From the NCBI RefSeq assembly GCF_020400585.1, contig NZ_JAINVF010000014.1, positions 62,001 to 126,000 of the forward strand: a stretch of DNA of 64,000 nt. Reading direction: 5' to 3'. The notes under the pieces are model-generated. The model was not told where the DNA came from. It made no database searches and saw only the letters and a list, made by a program, of their open reading frames with translations. How positions within the stretch are numbered: the first letter of the stretch is position 1; each line of letters opens with the position of its first letter. Positions 34,999 through 43,951 of the stretch are shown one piece after another. The position numbers and the translations under genes were made by a program. This DNA comes from Streptomyces sp. NK08204. GTDB lineage: Bacteria; Actinomycetota; Actinomycetes; Streptomycetales; Streptomycetaceae.

Positions 34999-35787
34999 TC
35001 AGACCAGGGACCCGTACAGGCCGGGGCGGCGGTCCTTCAGGTACGGGTTGCCTTCCCGGGACGCAGCCAGGAAGGCGGGGTCGGCATCGGCGAACACCAG
35101 CTGCTCGGCGCGTCCGGCGCGGGTGCGGGCGATGCCGTCCGGCCCGGCGAGGGTGGAGAGCCCGACGAACTCGAACTCCCCTTCCTGACCGACCCGGTTG
35201 ACGTACGCGACGTACATCTGGTTCTCGAAGGCGCGCACCGGGACCACCGACTCGGCGACGAACTGGAAGGGGTGCATCTGCGCGGTCGGGACGACGAGGA
35301 GGTCGGTGCCGGCCAGCGCGTGGGCGCGGACGTTCTCCGGGAACTCGACGTCGTAACAGATCATCAGGCCCACGGTCAGGCCGTTCAGCTCGGCCTGGAC
35401 GACCGGCTGCCCGCCCGGCGTGAAGTGGTCGCGCTCGAAGCAGCCGAAGAGATGGGTCTTGCGGTAGTTCGCGAGCCGGGTGCCGTCGGCGGAGATCAGC
35501 TGGGCGGAGTTGTAAACGGTCTCGCCGTCGCGCTCCGGGTAGCCGTAGGCGATGGCCAGGCCGTGCCGGGCGGCGGTCTCGGCGATCGCAGCGGCGGAGT
35601 CGCCGTCGGCGGGCTCGGCGAGCCGGGCGATGTCGTCGCCGATCGCGTACCCGGTCAGGAACATCTCCGGTGCGGCCAGCAGCGCGGCGCCCGCGGCGGC
35701 GGCACGGCCCGCGGCCTCGTCGAGAACCTTGAGATTCTCGACGATCGAGCCGGGACGGCCGGAGCTCTGGAGCAGGGCGGTGCGCAT
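34999..35787 (-). CDS. Nitrilase superfamily carbon-nitrogen hydrolase
   Basis: 262 residues from ATG at 35787. The Glu-Lys-Cys triad is complete: Glu in LLAAPEMFLTG, Lys in NYRKTHLFGCFE, Cys in GLMICYDVEFPENVRA. It is an aliphatic amidase or omega-amidase-like cytosolic enzyme that cleaves an amide or nitrile to the acid and ammonia. It lies directly upstream of the flavin monooxygenase gene in the same direction, which suggests sequential action on an amino acid-derived amide. Confidence 0.93.
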   Translation of the reverse strand: MRTALLQSSGRPGSIVENLKVLDEAAGRAAAAGAALLAAPEMFLTGYAIGDDIARLAEPADGDSAAAIAETAARHGLAIAYGYPERDGETVYNSAQLISADGTRLANYRKTHLFGCFERDHFTPGGQPVVQAELNGLTVGLMICYDVEFPENVRAHALAGTDLLVVPTAQMHPFQFVAESVVPVRAFENQMYVAYVNRVGQEGEFEFVGLSTLAGPDGIARTRAGRAEQLVFADADPAFLAASREGNPYLKDRRPGLYGSLV

Positions 35788-35963
35788 GCGTGATCCTCAC
35801 CGGACGGGGGTTGGGGGGCCAGTTAGAAGGTACGGTCGGCGCGCTCGGGCGGACAAGAAGGAGCCGTTGCGCGCCGATGCGCGGATCGTTGCGTGCGAGG
35901 GGGGTCGGACGGCGATTCGTTGCGTGCCCTCGGTAGGGGTTTCCCCGACCTGCCTCTGGATCC

Positions 35964-36032
35964 CCTTCCGGAACACCTTCCGGAACCCTTCCGGAACCCC
36001 TTGTGGTTGTCCTTGTGGTGCTCCTTGTGGGT
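35964..36032. repeat. Clustered TTCCGGAA palindromes and CCTTGTGG repeats
   Basis: TTCCGGAAC occurs at 35966, 35978 and 35989 (11-12 bp apart), immediately followed by three CCTTGTGG units about 11 bp apart. It lies in the 270-bp gap after the DUF742 gene. The helical-turn spacing could suit protein binding, but simple slippage is as likely. Confidence 0.7.
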
Positions 36033-36057
36033 TCTGGCAGGTGTTCTTCCGCTCCCT

Positions 36058-36438
36058 CTAGATCTGCTTCAGGCGCTCCACGATCTCCTTGAGCAGCCCC
36101 GGGTCGGCCGCCGGTCCGCTGGGCAGCACGCGGCGGGGCGCGTCGATGCGGATGTGGCCGGACTCGGCGAGGTCGCCGAGCAGGACGCGGACGACGGTCA
36201 GGGGCAGGTCAGCGTCCGCGGCCAGCTCGACCACGGGGCGCGGGCCGCGCAGGACGAGATCGAGGAGCGCGGCACGGGCGTGGTCGATGCCGGGCCCTCC
36301 CGCCTCGGTGTCCACCGCGGTGACCTGCGACATCAGGTCGATGGCATGCCGACCCGGGGGCCGGGTGCGGCCCCCGGTCACCGTGTAGGGGCGCACCATC
36401 GACCCGGTCTCGTCCTCGTACCAGTGCTCGTCGTTCAC
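36058..36438 (-). CDS. DUF742 conservon protein (CvnC-like)
   Basis: 126 residues from ATG at 36438. DUF742 features: VRPYTVTGGRTRP near the start, then a winged-helix-like segment PLTVVRVLLGDLAESGHI and the C-terminal PDPGLLKEIVERL-type helix. In conservons this small protein works with a membrane histidine kinase (CvnA), a roadblock protein (CvnB) and a GTPase (CvnD). It lies seven bases after the roadblock gene; no GTPase gene follows. Confidence 0.92.
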   Translation of the reverse strand: MNDEHWYEDETGSMVRPYTVTGGRTRPPGRHAIDLMSQVTAVDTEAGGPGIDHARAALLDLVLRGPRPVVELAADADLPLTVVRVLLGDLAESGHIRIDAPRRVLPSGPAADPGLLKEIVERLKQI

Positions 36439-36445
36439 CGCGGGA

Positions 36446-36883
36446 TCATGGGGCCGTGCGGGCGGCGGCGTCCAGATGGTGGCCGAGCCTGCGGACGAGC
36501 AGCGCCATCTCGTGGGCGAGCTGCCCGACGTCGGTGCCCGCCTCGCTGAGCACGGCGAGCCGGCTCCCCTGCCCGGCCGGGGTGATGAACAGGTAGGCGT
36601 CGTCCAGCATCACCATGGTCTGCCGCACCTCGCCCGCCTCGAACCGCTCCCCCGCCGAGCGGGCCAGGCTGTGGAAGCCGGAACACACGGCGGCCAGGTG
36701 CTCGATGTCCCGTCGGCGCATGCCCTCCGAGCTGCTGAGCGGGAGGCCGTCGGCGGTGAGCAGGACGGCCTGACGGACGTGGTCGGTGCGCGCCACGAGG
36801 TCATCCAGCAGCCAGCCGAGATCCGTGCCGGGCGCTCCGGCGGGTGCGGCGGGGCGCTCGGGGGTCTGGTCGTCACCGTGCAT
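36446..36883 (-). CDS. Roadblock/LC7 domain protein (CvnB-like)
   Basis: 145 residues from ATG at 36883. A roadblock/LC7 fold with LGWLLDDLVARTDHVRQAVL, LTADGLPLSSSEGM and the hydrophobic strand GSRLAVLSEAGTDVGQL. In conservons this protein stimulates the partner small GTPase. It overlaps the kinase gene by 11 bases and is followed by the DUF742 gene. Confidence 0.93.
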   Translation of the reverse strand: MHGDDQTPERPAAPAGAPGTDLGWLLDDLVARTDHVRQAVLLTADGLPLSSSEGMRRRDIEHLAAVCSGFHSLARSAGERFEAGEVRQTMVMLDDAYLFITPAGQGSRLAVLSEAGTDVGQLAHEMALLVRRLGHHLDAAARTAP

Positions 36884-39563
36884 GGTCGCTGTCCGTCCCT
36901 TCGTGGGTGTCGGTGGACGCGTCGTGCGCGTCGCTGGTCGTGGGCAGGCCCTTACGGCCACGGTCCAGCCCACGTTGGAACGCGCCGAAGATGGCACGCA
37001 TCTCCTCGGCGTCGGTCTCACGCCCGCGCACCGCGTCCGGGGCCACCGGCTCGTCACGCAGCTCCGGGACCAGCGATGCCTGCCGAATCCGTGTGGGCAG
37101 AGCGGGGGCAGGGGCGGCGGGTTCCGGGGCGGGGGCCGCGTGCTGCGGGTGCGGGTCGAGGGCGGGGGCTGGGGCCTCCGGGCCGAAGGTGGCGGCCTGC
37201 GGCTCGGGCAGAGGATCACCGGCCGCGGCCCCCGGGCCGAGTCCAGCCGCCACCGCCTCCGGGCCGGCCGCGACGACCCGCGGCTCGGCCGGAGAAGTAC
37301 CGGCCGCGACGTGAGAACCAGGGGCGGGAGCCGTGCGGCCCTGGTCGGGGGCCACGGCCGCGGCGCCCCGGTGCGGCCCGGTGACCGAAGCCTCCGGGCG
37401 GGCGGCGGTGCCGCCGGCTTCCGGGTGCGGGGCAGCGGCCCGGGAATCCGGGCCCGGTGCCGGCTTGGGGCGGCTTCGCGTGGGCAGACTCGGCCTCGGC
37501 GCGTGCACGGAGGGCCTCGGCAGCGGCTGTACCCCGGCTTGCGCCCCCCACCGCTCCCGCTGCGCAGGTTCCGGGCCCGGCGACCGTCCTGCGGTCGTCT
37601 CCGTCGGCGTTCCAACCGCCGGTGCCCCCACCGCCGGGGTGTCCTCCCCCGGCGCCCCCTCGGCCAGTACCGCCTCCGGCAACAGCACCACCGCCGTCGT
37701 TCCCCCGGACGGCGAGTCCCTGAGAGTCACCCCGATGCCGTGGCGGGCGGCGAGGCGGCCGACGACGTAGAGGCCGAGACGGTCGTGGCGGGTGGGGTCG
37801 AAGGCGTCGGGGTCGGTGAGGGTGCGCCGGGCGTGCTCGTGCTGGTCGGTGTCCAGGCCCAGCCCTCGGTCGTCGATCTCCAGCGCGAAGCCGCCGTCGG
37901 CCCGCCCGGTGCGCACCGTGACCTGGGTGTGCGGCGGCGCGAACACCGTGGCGTTCTCCAGCAGTTCGGCGATCAGGTGGACGACGTCGGCGACCGCGTC
38001 CGCGGCCACGCCGACCTCCGGCACCGGCGGCACCACCACGCGCGTGTAGTCCTCGATCTCGCTGACGGCCGAGGCGACGACGTCTGCGAGGGGCACGGGC
38101 CGGCGCCAGCGGCGGCCGGGGGCGGCGCCGGAGAGGATGATCAGGCTCTCCGCGTGCCGGCGCATGCGTGTGGTGAGGTGGTCGATGCGGAACAGCTCGC
38201 GCAGGACGTCGGGGTCCTCGGTGCGCCGTTCCAGTGTGTCCACGAGCTTCAACTGGCGGTGCACCAGCGCCTGGTTGCGGCGCGCGATGTTGAGCAGCAC
38301 CGCGGACAGGCCCCGGCGCAGGGCGGCCTGCTTGACGGCGGCCTCCACGGCGGCCAGACGCGCGGTGTTGAAGGACCGGCCGACCTGCCCGATCTCGTCG
38401 GCGCGCACCTCGTCGGCGGCGAGCGGCGGCGCCTCGGCGAGGGCGTCCACCTCCTCGCCCGCACTCAGCCTGCGCATGACATCCGGGAGTTGCTGCGTGG
38501 TGAGGACGTCCGCCGCGTCCCGGAGGGTCTCCAGGCGACGCGATATGCGCCGGGCACCGCGGACAGCGAGCCACAGGGACAGCGCGACAGCGGCCAGGCC
38601 GACCGCGCCGACGACGGATGCCTTGGCCAGTTCCCGGTAGGCGAAGGACCGCCCGCGCGCGGCGGAGTTCTCGGCCGAGCGGGTGCACAGCTGCATGTAG
38701 CGCTCGACGGCCCGGTCGGTGGTCGAGCGCCAGGTGTCCGCCGCGACGGCCCGCCCGGCATGTGCGGCCCCGGCCCGCAGCAGCGCGTCCTCGCCGTGCA
38801 CCAGGGAGCGGTACAGGTCCCCGCGCTGGAACTGCTCGAACACGCCGCGCGAGTCCGCGGGCAGGTCGGGCACATACGTCCGCTCGAAGACGCGCCGGTC
38901 CTCGATGGTCGCCGTCAGGGTGTCGTACTGCCGGTCCGTCAAGGTGCCGGCCGCACGGGCACCGGCGACGAGGGCGTCCTCCCGGGAGACGAAGTCCCGT
39001 ACCCGGACCAGCTCGATGACGACCTGGGCCTCCCTGGCGAGCTGCCCCGCCTGCAGGGCGGTGAGCGTGGACTCGACGTCGAAGCCGGGCTCGACGAGGG
39101 CGCTGTAGTCGGTGACCGCCCGGTCCCAGGAGATCCGCCGGGCCAGCACGTCGGCGCGCAGCCGGTCCAGTCCGCCGGTGGCCGCGGCCATGGCGTCCAG
39201 GGCCTGGCGCTGCCGCCGGGTGAGCCGGCCGCGGTCCCCGCCGCGGATCGCCTTCCGCATGGCATCCAGGGCCCGGTCGGTACGGCGCTGCTGCCTGAGC
39301 AGGTCGCCCGCCGTGGCCGGGCCACGGCCCGCGCCCAGGTAGGCGGCGGACATCCGGCGCTCGATCTGGATCTGCCCGATGGCGGTGTCCACCGGGGTGC
39401 CGAAGTCCTCGTACACCCCTTGGAGCCGGATCAGGACCCGCAGTTCGCCGGTGACGGACACCATGGCGAAGCTCCACAGGGCCATCAGCGCGACGGCCGG
39501 GGCGAGAGCGAGCGCCACGATCCTCGTGCGCACGGTGGGGGGACGGCCGACGGGCCAGCGCAT
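36873..39563 (-). CDS. Conservon sensor histidine kinase (CvnA-like)
   Basis: 896 residues from ATG at 39563. A first membrane helix (about residues 17-38) is followed by an extracytoplasmic nitrate-sensor-like (NIT) domain to about 310 and a second helix near 325 (VVGAVGLAAVALSLWLAV). Then come a HAMP-like linker, a dimerisation region (NIARRNQALVHRQLKLVD) and an HATPase_c domain with ELLENATVFAPPHTQV, DRGLGLD and GLYVVGRLA. The C-terminal 250 residues are Pro/Ala/Glu-rich and probably disordered. It is the head of a cvnA-B-C set that lacks cvnD. Confidence 0.93.
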   Translation of the reverse strand: MRWPVGRPPTVRTRIVALALAPAVALMALWSFAMVSVTGELRVLIRLQGVYEDFGTPVDTAIGQIQIERRMSAAYLGAGRGPATAGDLLRQQRRTDRALDAMRKAIRGGDRGRLTRRQRQALDAMAAATGGLDRLRADVLARRISWDRAVTDYSALVEPGFDVESTLTALQAGQLAREAQVVIELVRVRDFVSREDALVAGARAAGTLTDRQYDTLTATIEDRRVFERTYVPDLPADSRGVFEQFQRGDLYRSLVHGEDALLRAGAAHAGRAVAADTWRSTTDRAVERYMQLCTRSAENSAARGRSFAYRELAKASVVGAVGLAAVALSLWLAVRGARRISRRLETLRDAADVLTTQQLPDVMRRLSAGEEVDALAEAPPLAADEVRADEIGQVGRSFNTARLAAVEAAVKQAALRRGLSAVLLNIARRNQALVHRQLKLVDTLERRTEDPDVLRELFRIDHLTTRMRRHAESLIILSGAAPGRRWRRPVPLADVVASAVSEIEDYTRVVVPPVPEVGVAADAVADVVHLIAELLENATVFAPPHTQVTVRTGRADGGFALEIDDRGLGLDTDQHEHARRTLTDPDAFDPTRHDRLGLYVVGRLAARHGIGVTLRDSPSGGTTAVVLLPEAVLAEGAPGEDTPAVGAPAVGTPTETTAGRSPGPEPAQRERWGAQAGVQPLPRPSVHAPRPSLPTRSRPKPAPGPDSRAAAPHPEAGGTAARPEASVTGPHRGAAAVAPDQGRTAPAPGSHVAAGTSPAEPRVVAAGPEAVAAGLGPGAAAGDPLPEPQAATFGPEAPAPALDPHPQHAAPAPEPAAPAPALPTRIRQASLVPELRDEPVAPDAVRGRETDAEEMRAIFGAFQRGLDRGRKGLPTTSDAHDASTDTHEGTDSDHAR

Positions 39564-39655
39564 GGGGTACCTGCCGGTTACCAGTCAGTAAAGAGTGCGG
39601 TCAACCTACGGGATGATCACCCGGGACCGCAATGGTGACCTGGGGTGACCCTCGG

Positions 39656-41149
39656 TCACATCCGGGTCACGGCGAACGTCGTGAGCACCGCCGCGTGGTC
39701 CGAGGGCCAGTCGTTCCCGGCCACCTCGGGCCAGGGGTTCGGGGCGCCCGTGACGAGGGTCCGGGAGTCCCGCACGGTCAGCCCGCCCCGGTGCAGGACG
39801 TAGTCGATCCGGTCCTGCGGCTCGGGTCGCCCGCTGCCGTCCTCGTGGACGGGGTGGATCGGCGACCAGGTGTGGCCGGGCTCCGCGGCCGGGTCGGGGT
39901 GGGCCTCACGGAAGGAGTCGGCGAAACCCGCCTCCTCGGCCGCCTGCGTCACCGGCCACGCCACCTCCGGCCGGTCCAGGTGCGAGGGGCAGTTGAAGTC
40001 GCCGACGAGGACGACCGGGACGCCGTCGCGCGAGGACCCGTCGATCCGGCGCAGCGTGTCCCGCATCTGCCCGAGCCGCACCTCCTCGTGCGCGATCAGC
40101 TCGGCGGCCGGCAGGCCGTCGAAGGCGGACTCGTAGGGCCCGTACGGCGTGTAGTGCAGGTGCGCGGTCCACACGTCGACCTCACGGCCCGGCGCGACCT
40201 CGATCCGGACTCCGGCGGCGCCGTAGAAGCCGATGCCGGGGTCGCCGAACCGGGCGGTGATGGGATGGCGGCTGATGACGCCGAGGTTCTCGCCCGCCCG
40301 GTGGTGGTGCCAGCCGAGGAGCTGGGCCAGCTCCTGCGCCGAGGTGCCGGCGGTCTCCTGGAGGCCGACGACGTCGGCGCCGCTGTCCAGGATGGCCTTG
40401 ACCTGCTTGGCCCGGTGGTCGTCCACCGCGCTGCCGCCGAGCCACAGGTTCCAGCTCATGACCCGCAGTTCTGCTGCGACCATCTGCTCCAGCTCCTTGG
40501 TGGTGACGCCGACGAGACTGTCCCGCACGGTACGTCCCGGCCCGGCGCCGATCGGGGCGAGCGAGGGTACGGCGAGCACGGCGCACCCGGCGGCCTCGGC
40601 GGAGGCCACGCCGGTCTCGGTGTCCTCGACGGCCACGCAGGCCGCCGGGTCGACGCCGAGGGAACGGGCGGCGGCGAGGTAGGGGTCGGGGGCCGGCTTG
40701 GTGCGGGGCGTGTCGTCGGCGGTGACGGATGCGGCGAAGCGCTCGGCGCCGAGGGCGTCGAGGACGACGTCGGCGACCGCGCGCGGGGACGCGGTGACCA
40801 GGGCGGTGGGGACACCGGAGCGGGCCAGCGCGTCCAGCAGTTCCCGGGCGCCGGGGCGCGGCACGACGCCGGTGCGGACGCGTGCGGCGAACTCGCGGTG
40901 CAGGTCGGCGGCGAGGTCCGCGTCCGGCCGGCCGGTGCCGGCGGCGAGCCAGGCCGCGGTGTGCTCGACGGCGCGGCCCAGCACGTCCGGCTGGTCGGCC
41001 TCGGTCAGCGGGCGCCCGGCGACCAGCTCGACCGCCTCCCACCACAGGCGCTCGGTGTCGACGAGCGTGCCGTCCATGTCGAACAGGACGGCCTGCAGCG
41101 GGCGACCGGAGGTACGGGGGCGCGGTCGTTCGGGGGTACGGGGGGTCAC
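39656..41149 (-). CDS. Fusion of HAD phosphatase and endonuclease/exonuclease/phosphatase (EEP) domain
   Basis: 497 residues from ATG at 41149. Residues about 18-225 are a HAD hydrolase with a small cap (nucleophile AVLFDMDGTLVDTE, motif II LVTAS, Lys in RTKPAPDPY, acidic ACVAVEDTETGV). Residues about 230-495 are an EEP phosphoesterase (MSWNLWLGG, VVGLQET, HLHYTP, VLVGDFNCPS, DRIDYVL, PSDHAAV). The pair could cleave a phosphodiester and then the resulting monoester. It ends a five-gene operon with an ABC importer of the 2-aminoethylphosphonate/iron-type family, 16 bases after the ATPase gene, suggesting use of an imported organophosphorus compound. This is inference. Confidence 0.9.
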   Translation of the reverse strand: MTPRTPERPRPRTSGRPLQAVLFDMDGTLVDTERLWWEAVELVAGRPLTEADQPDVLGRAVEHTAAWLAAGTGRPDADLAADLHREFAARVRTGVVPRPGARELLDALARSGVPTALVTASPRAVADVVLDALGAERFAASVTADDTPRTKPAPDPYLAAARSLGVDPAACVAVEDTETGVASAEAAGCAVLAVPSLAPIGAGPGRTVRDSLVGVTTKELEQMVAAELRVMSWNLWLGGSAVDDHRAKQVKAILDSGADVVGLQETAGTSAQELAQLLGWHHHRAGENLGVISRHPITARFGDPGIGFYGAAGVRIEVAPGREVDVWTAHLHYTPYGPYESAFDGLPAAELIAHEEVRLGQMRDTLRRIDGSSRDGVPVVLVGDFNCPSHLDRPEVAWPVTQAAEEAGFADSFREAHPDPAAEPGHTWSPIHPVHEDGSGRPEPQDRIDYVLHRGGLTVRDSRTLVTGAPNPWPEVAGNDWPSDHAAVLTTFAVTRM

Positions 41150-41165
41150 GTTCCTGTCTTCCTCA

Positions 41166-42242
41166 CTACTTCTGGATGCGTCCGGCCACCAGCACCGGCC
41201 GCTCGGGCAGCGACACGGTCACGGCGGATCCGGCGCCGAGCCCGGCGGCGTCGTGCGCGGGCAGGTCGGCCTTGGCCTCGGTGCCGTCGGCGAGCCGTAC
41301 GGTGACCCGGACGACCGCGCCCAGGAAGGCGGTGGCGACGACCCGGGCGCTGCCCTGTTCGTCGGCCCGCACCCGTACGGCCTCGGGCCGCACCAGCACG
41401 TCCACGGCACCGGCGGGCACCTGACCGTCGGCCGGCAGCCGCTGTCCGAGCAGTTCGACCGTGCCGTCCGACAGCTCGCCCGGGATGCGGCTCATCGTGC
41501 CGACGAACTCGGCGACGAAGGCGGTGGCGGGGCGGTTGTACAACTCGGCCGGTCCGGCGCACTGTTCGAGTCGTCCGGCCCGCATCACGGCGACCCGGTC
41601 GGCGACCGACAGCGCCTCTTCCTGGTCGTGGGTGACGAACAGGGTGGTGATGCCGAGTTCCTGCTGGAGCCGGCGGATCTCCTCGCGCAGGCTGAGCCGC
41701 ACCTTTGCGTCGAGGGCGGACAGTGGTTCGTCCAGCAGGAGGACGCGCGGGCGCAGGGCGAGCGCGCGGGCGAGCGCCACGCGCTGCTGCTGCCCGCCGG
41801 AGAGCTGGTGCGGGTAGCGCTCCCCCTTGTCGCCGAGGCCGACCAGCTCCAGCAACTCGGCTGCGCGAGCGCGCCGTTCGGCCGTACGCACCTTGCGCAT
41901 GCGCAGTCCGAAGGCGACGTTGTCGATGGCGTTCAGATGCGGGAAGAGGCTGTAGGACTGGAAGACCATCCCGGCGTCGCGGCGGTGGGCCTGGACGTGG
42001 GTGACGTCCTCGCCGTCCACCAGCACCGCGCCGGAGTCGGGGTGTTCGAACCCGGCGAGCATGCGCAGCGCGGTGGTCTTGCCGCAGCCGGAGGGGCCGA
42101 GCAGGGCCAGGAACTCCCCCGGGCGCACGGTCAGGTCGAGTCCGTCGAGGGCGACGGTGGCCCCGAACTCCCTGCGCAGTCCGCGGAACTCGACGGTGGC
42201 GGCCTTTTCGCGGGTGGCCGTCTCAAGGGTGGTGGCGGTCAT
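41166..42242 (-). CDS. ABC transporter ATPase (Fe3+/spermidine/AEP type)
   Basis: 358 residues from ATG at 42242. Walker A LLGPSGCGKTTALRML, Q-loop MVFQSYSLFPHL, signature LSGGQQQRVALARAL, Walker B RVLLLDEPLSALDAK and H-loop FVTHDQEEALSVADRV are all present. A TOBE_2 domain follows residue 280. The family energises importers for iron, polyamines, thiamine or aminoethylphosphonate. It lies six bases after the second permease gene. Confidence 0.95.
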   Translation of the reverse strand: MTATTLETATREKAATVEFRGLRREFGATVALDGLDLTVRPGEFLALLGPSGCGKTTALRMLAGFEHPDSGAVLVDGEDVTHVQAHRRDAGMVFQSYSLFPHLNAIDNVAFGLRMRKVRTAERRARAAELLELVGLGDKGERYPHQLSGGQQQRVALARALALRPRVLLLDEPLSALDAKVRLSLREEIRRLQQELGITTLFVTHDQEEALSVADRVAVMRAGRLEQCAGPAELYNRPATAFVAEFVGTMSRIPGELSDGTVELLGQRLPADGQVPAGAVDVLVRPEAVRVRADEQGSARVVATAFLGAVVRVTVRLADGTEAKADLPAHDAAGLGAGSAVTVSLPERPVLVAGRIQK

Positions 42243-42248
42243 GGTGAT

Positions 42249-43067
42249 TCATCCCCGGGAGGAAGCGGTTCGGGTGCGGCCGCCGGCACCGGCGAGCGCG
42301 AGGAGCAGGGCCCAGGTGACGAGCAGGCTGAGCACGGAGACGGCGACGGACATCTGGGCCTGCGATTCGCCGACGTTGTAGATCCACACGGCGAACGGCG
42401 TGTAGCCGAGCAGACGGGCCACGGTGAACTCGCCGAGGACCAGGGCCAGGGTGAGGAAGGCCGCGTTCAGCAGCGCTCCGCGCAGGTTCGGCAGCACGGC
42501 CCGCACGAGGGCCTGCGGCCAGGAGGCGCCGCAGCTGCGCGCCGCCTCGACGAGGGTCCGTACGTCGATGGCGCGCAGGCCCGTGTCCAGGGCACGGTGG
42601 ACGAACGGCAGGGCCATCACGACGTAGGCGAGGACCAGCACGACGGGGAAGTTCTCGTTCTGGATCGCCACGAACGTCTGGAACAGCGGGGTGCGGGACA
42701 AATGGTCCGGCCCCCACTTCAGCACGGTCGCGATGCCGGCGGAGAACGCGATCGGCGGCACCACCAGCGGCAGCGAGCACACGACCTCCACCACCGGCCG
42801 CAGCCGGGGCACGCCCAGCCTGATCGCGACCACCGCGGGCACCAGCAGCAGCAGTACGGCTGCGATGGTGGCGGCGGCCAGCTCCAGCGAGAGCAGCAGG
42901 CTGGAGACGAAGCCGTCGGCGGAAAGGATCCTGCTGTAGGCGTCGAAGGTGATGCCCTGGCCGGGCACGTCGATGGTGAAGACCACGGACGCGCCGAGCG
43001 GCACCAGGAAGTACAGGGCGGCCAGGCCGAGGACGGCCCAGCGCCAGGGGGTCAGGCGTCGAGCCAT
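42249..43067 (-). CDS. ABC transporter permease, second subunit
   Basis: 272 residues from ATG at 43067, with six predicted helices. The EAA loop is EAARSCGASWPQALVRAVLP. The start overlaps the end of the first permease gene by 16 bases. It pairs with the other permease to form the membrane channel of the importer. Confidence 0.93.
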   Translation of the reverse strand: MARRLTPWRWAVLGLAALYFLVPLGASVVFTIDVPGQGITFDAYSRILSADGFVSSLLLSLELAAATIAAVLLLLVPAVVAIRLGVPRLRPVVEVVCSLPLVVPPIAFSAGIATVLKWGPDHLSRTPLFQTFVAIQNENFPVVLVLAYVVMALPFVHRALDTGLRAIDVRTLVEAARSCGASWPQALVRAVLPNLRGALLNAAFLTLALVLGEFTVARLLGYTPFAVWIYNVGESQAQMSVAVSVLSLLVTWALLLALAGAGGRTRTASSRG

Positions 43068-43951
43068 CGGGCGCTCCGTCGTTGCAGGGGCAGGTACACG
43101 GCCATCACCAGGCCGGCCACGAGGACCATGTCGAGGCTGAGGGCGAGGGCCACGTTCTCCTGGCCGACCAGCACGTTGCCGGACAGCGCGTCGGCGATCT
43201 GCAGGGTGACCAGCGGGACCGCGCTGCCGACCATGGCGGCGGCGGTGGCGTAGGCGGCGAAGGCGCTGCCGAACAGCAGCACCAGGCCGCCGAGCAGGGA
43301 CGGCGCGAGCACGGGCAGGGCCACGTGCCGCCGGTACTGCACGCCGGTGGCGCCGCTGTTGCGCGCGGCCTCCCGCCACTGGGCGCGCAGGCCGTCCAGG
43401 GCCGGGGTGATGGTGAGGACCATCAGGGGGATGAGGAAGTACAGGTAGACCATGACCAGGCCCCAGAAGCTGTAGAGGTTCCAGCCGCTGTCCTGCAGAC
43501 CCAGATGCACGGTCAGCACGCCCGCGTTGCCGAGGGTGGCGACGAAGGCGAAGGCCAGTGGCACACCGCCGAAGTTGGCGAGTACGCCGGAGGCGGTCAG
43601 TACCGCCTCGCGCAGCGCGCGGGAGCGGGAGCTGACCACGGAGTGGGCAAGCGGCAGCCCGAGCAGGGCGCCGAGCCCGGCGGAGACCGCCGACAGCTTG
43701 ACGCTGCCGATCAGTGCGGTGAGGTACGGGCCCTGCAGCGAGGTCGTCAGGTTGGTGCCGGTGTAGGACGTGGCGCCGCTGGCCGGGTCCTTGACCGTGA
43801 AGGCGCCGTTCAGCATGGCGAGGGCGGGCAGACCGAAGGCGATGGCCGTGAAGACCAGCAGTGGCACCACGGCGAGCCAGGCGGGGGCGCGGCGCCGTCG
43901 CTTCGCCGAAGCGACGGGCGCCACGTCCGCGTGCGGAAGAGCGGCGGTCAT
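43052..43951 (-). CDS. ABC transporter permease, first subunit
   Basis: 299 residues from ATG at 43951; basic cytoplasmic start (SAKRRRRAPAWLAVVP), six helices, and EAA loop EAARNSGATGVQYRRHVALP. The start overlaps the binding-protein gene's stop by four bases. Together with the second permease, ATPase and lipoprotein it forms one importer. Confidence 0.93.
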   Translation of the reverse strand: MTAALPHADVAPVASAKRRRRAPAWLAVVPLLVFTAIAFGLPALAMLNGAFTVKDPASGATSYTGTNLTTSLQGPYLTALIGSVKLSAVSAGLGALLGLPLAHSVVSSRSRALREAVLTASGVLANFGGVPLAFAFVATLGNAGVLTVHLGLQDSGWNLYSFWGLVMVYLYFLIPLMVLTITPALDGLRAQWREAARNSGATGVQYRRHVALPVLAPSLLGGLVLLFGSAFAAYATAAAMVGSAVPLVTLQIADALSGNVLVGQENVALALSLDMVLVAGLVMAVYLPLQRRSARWLDA

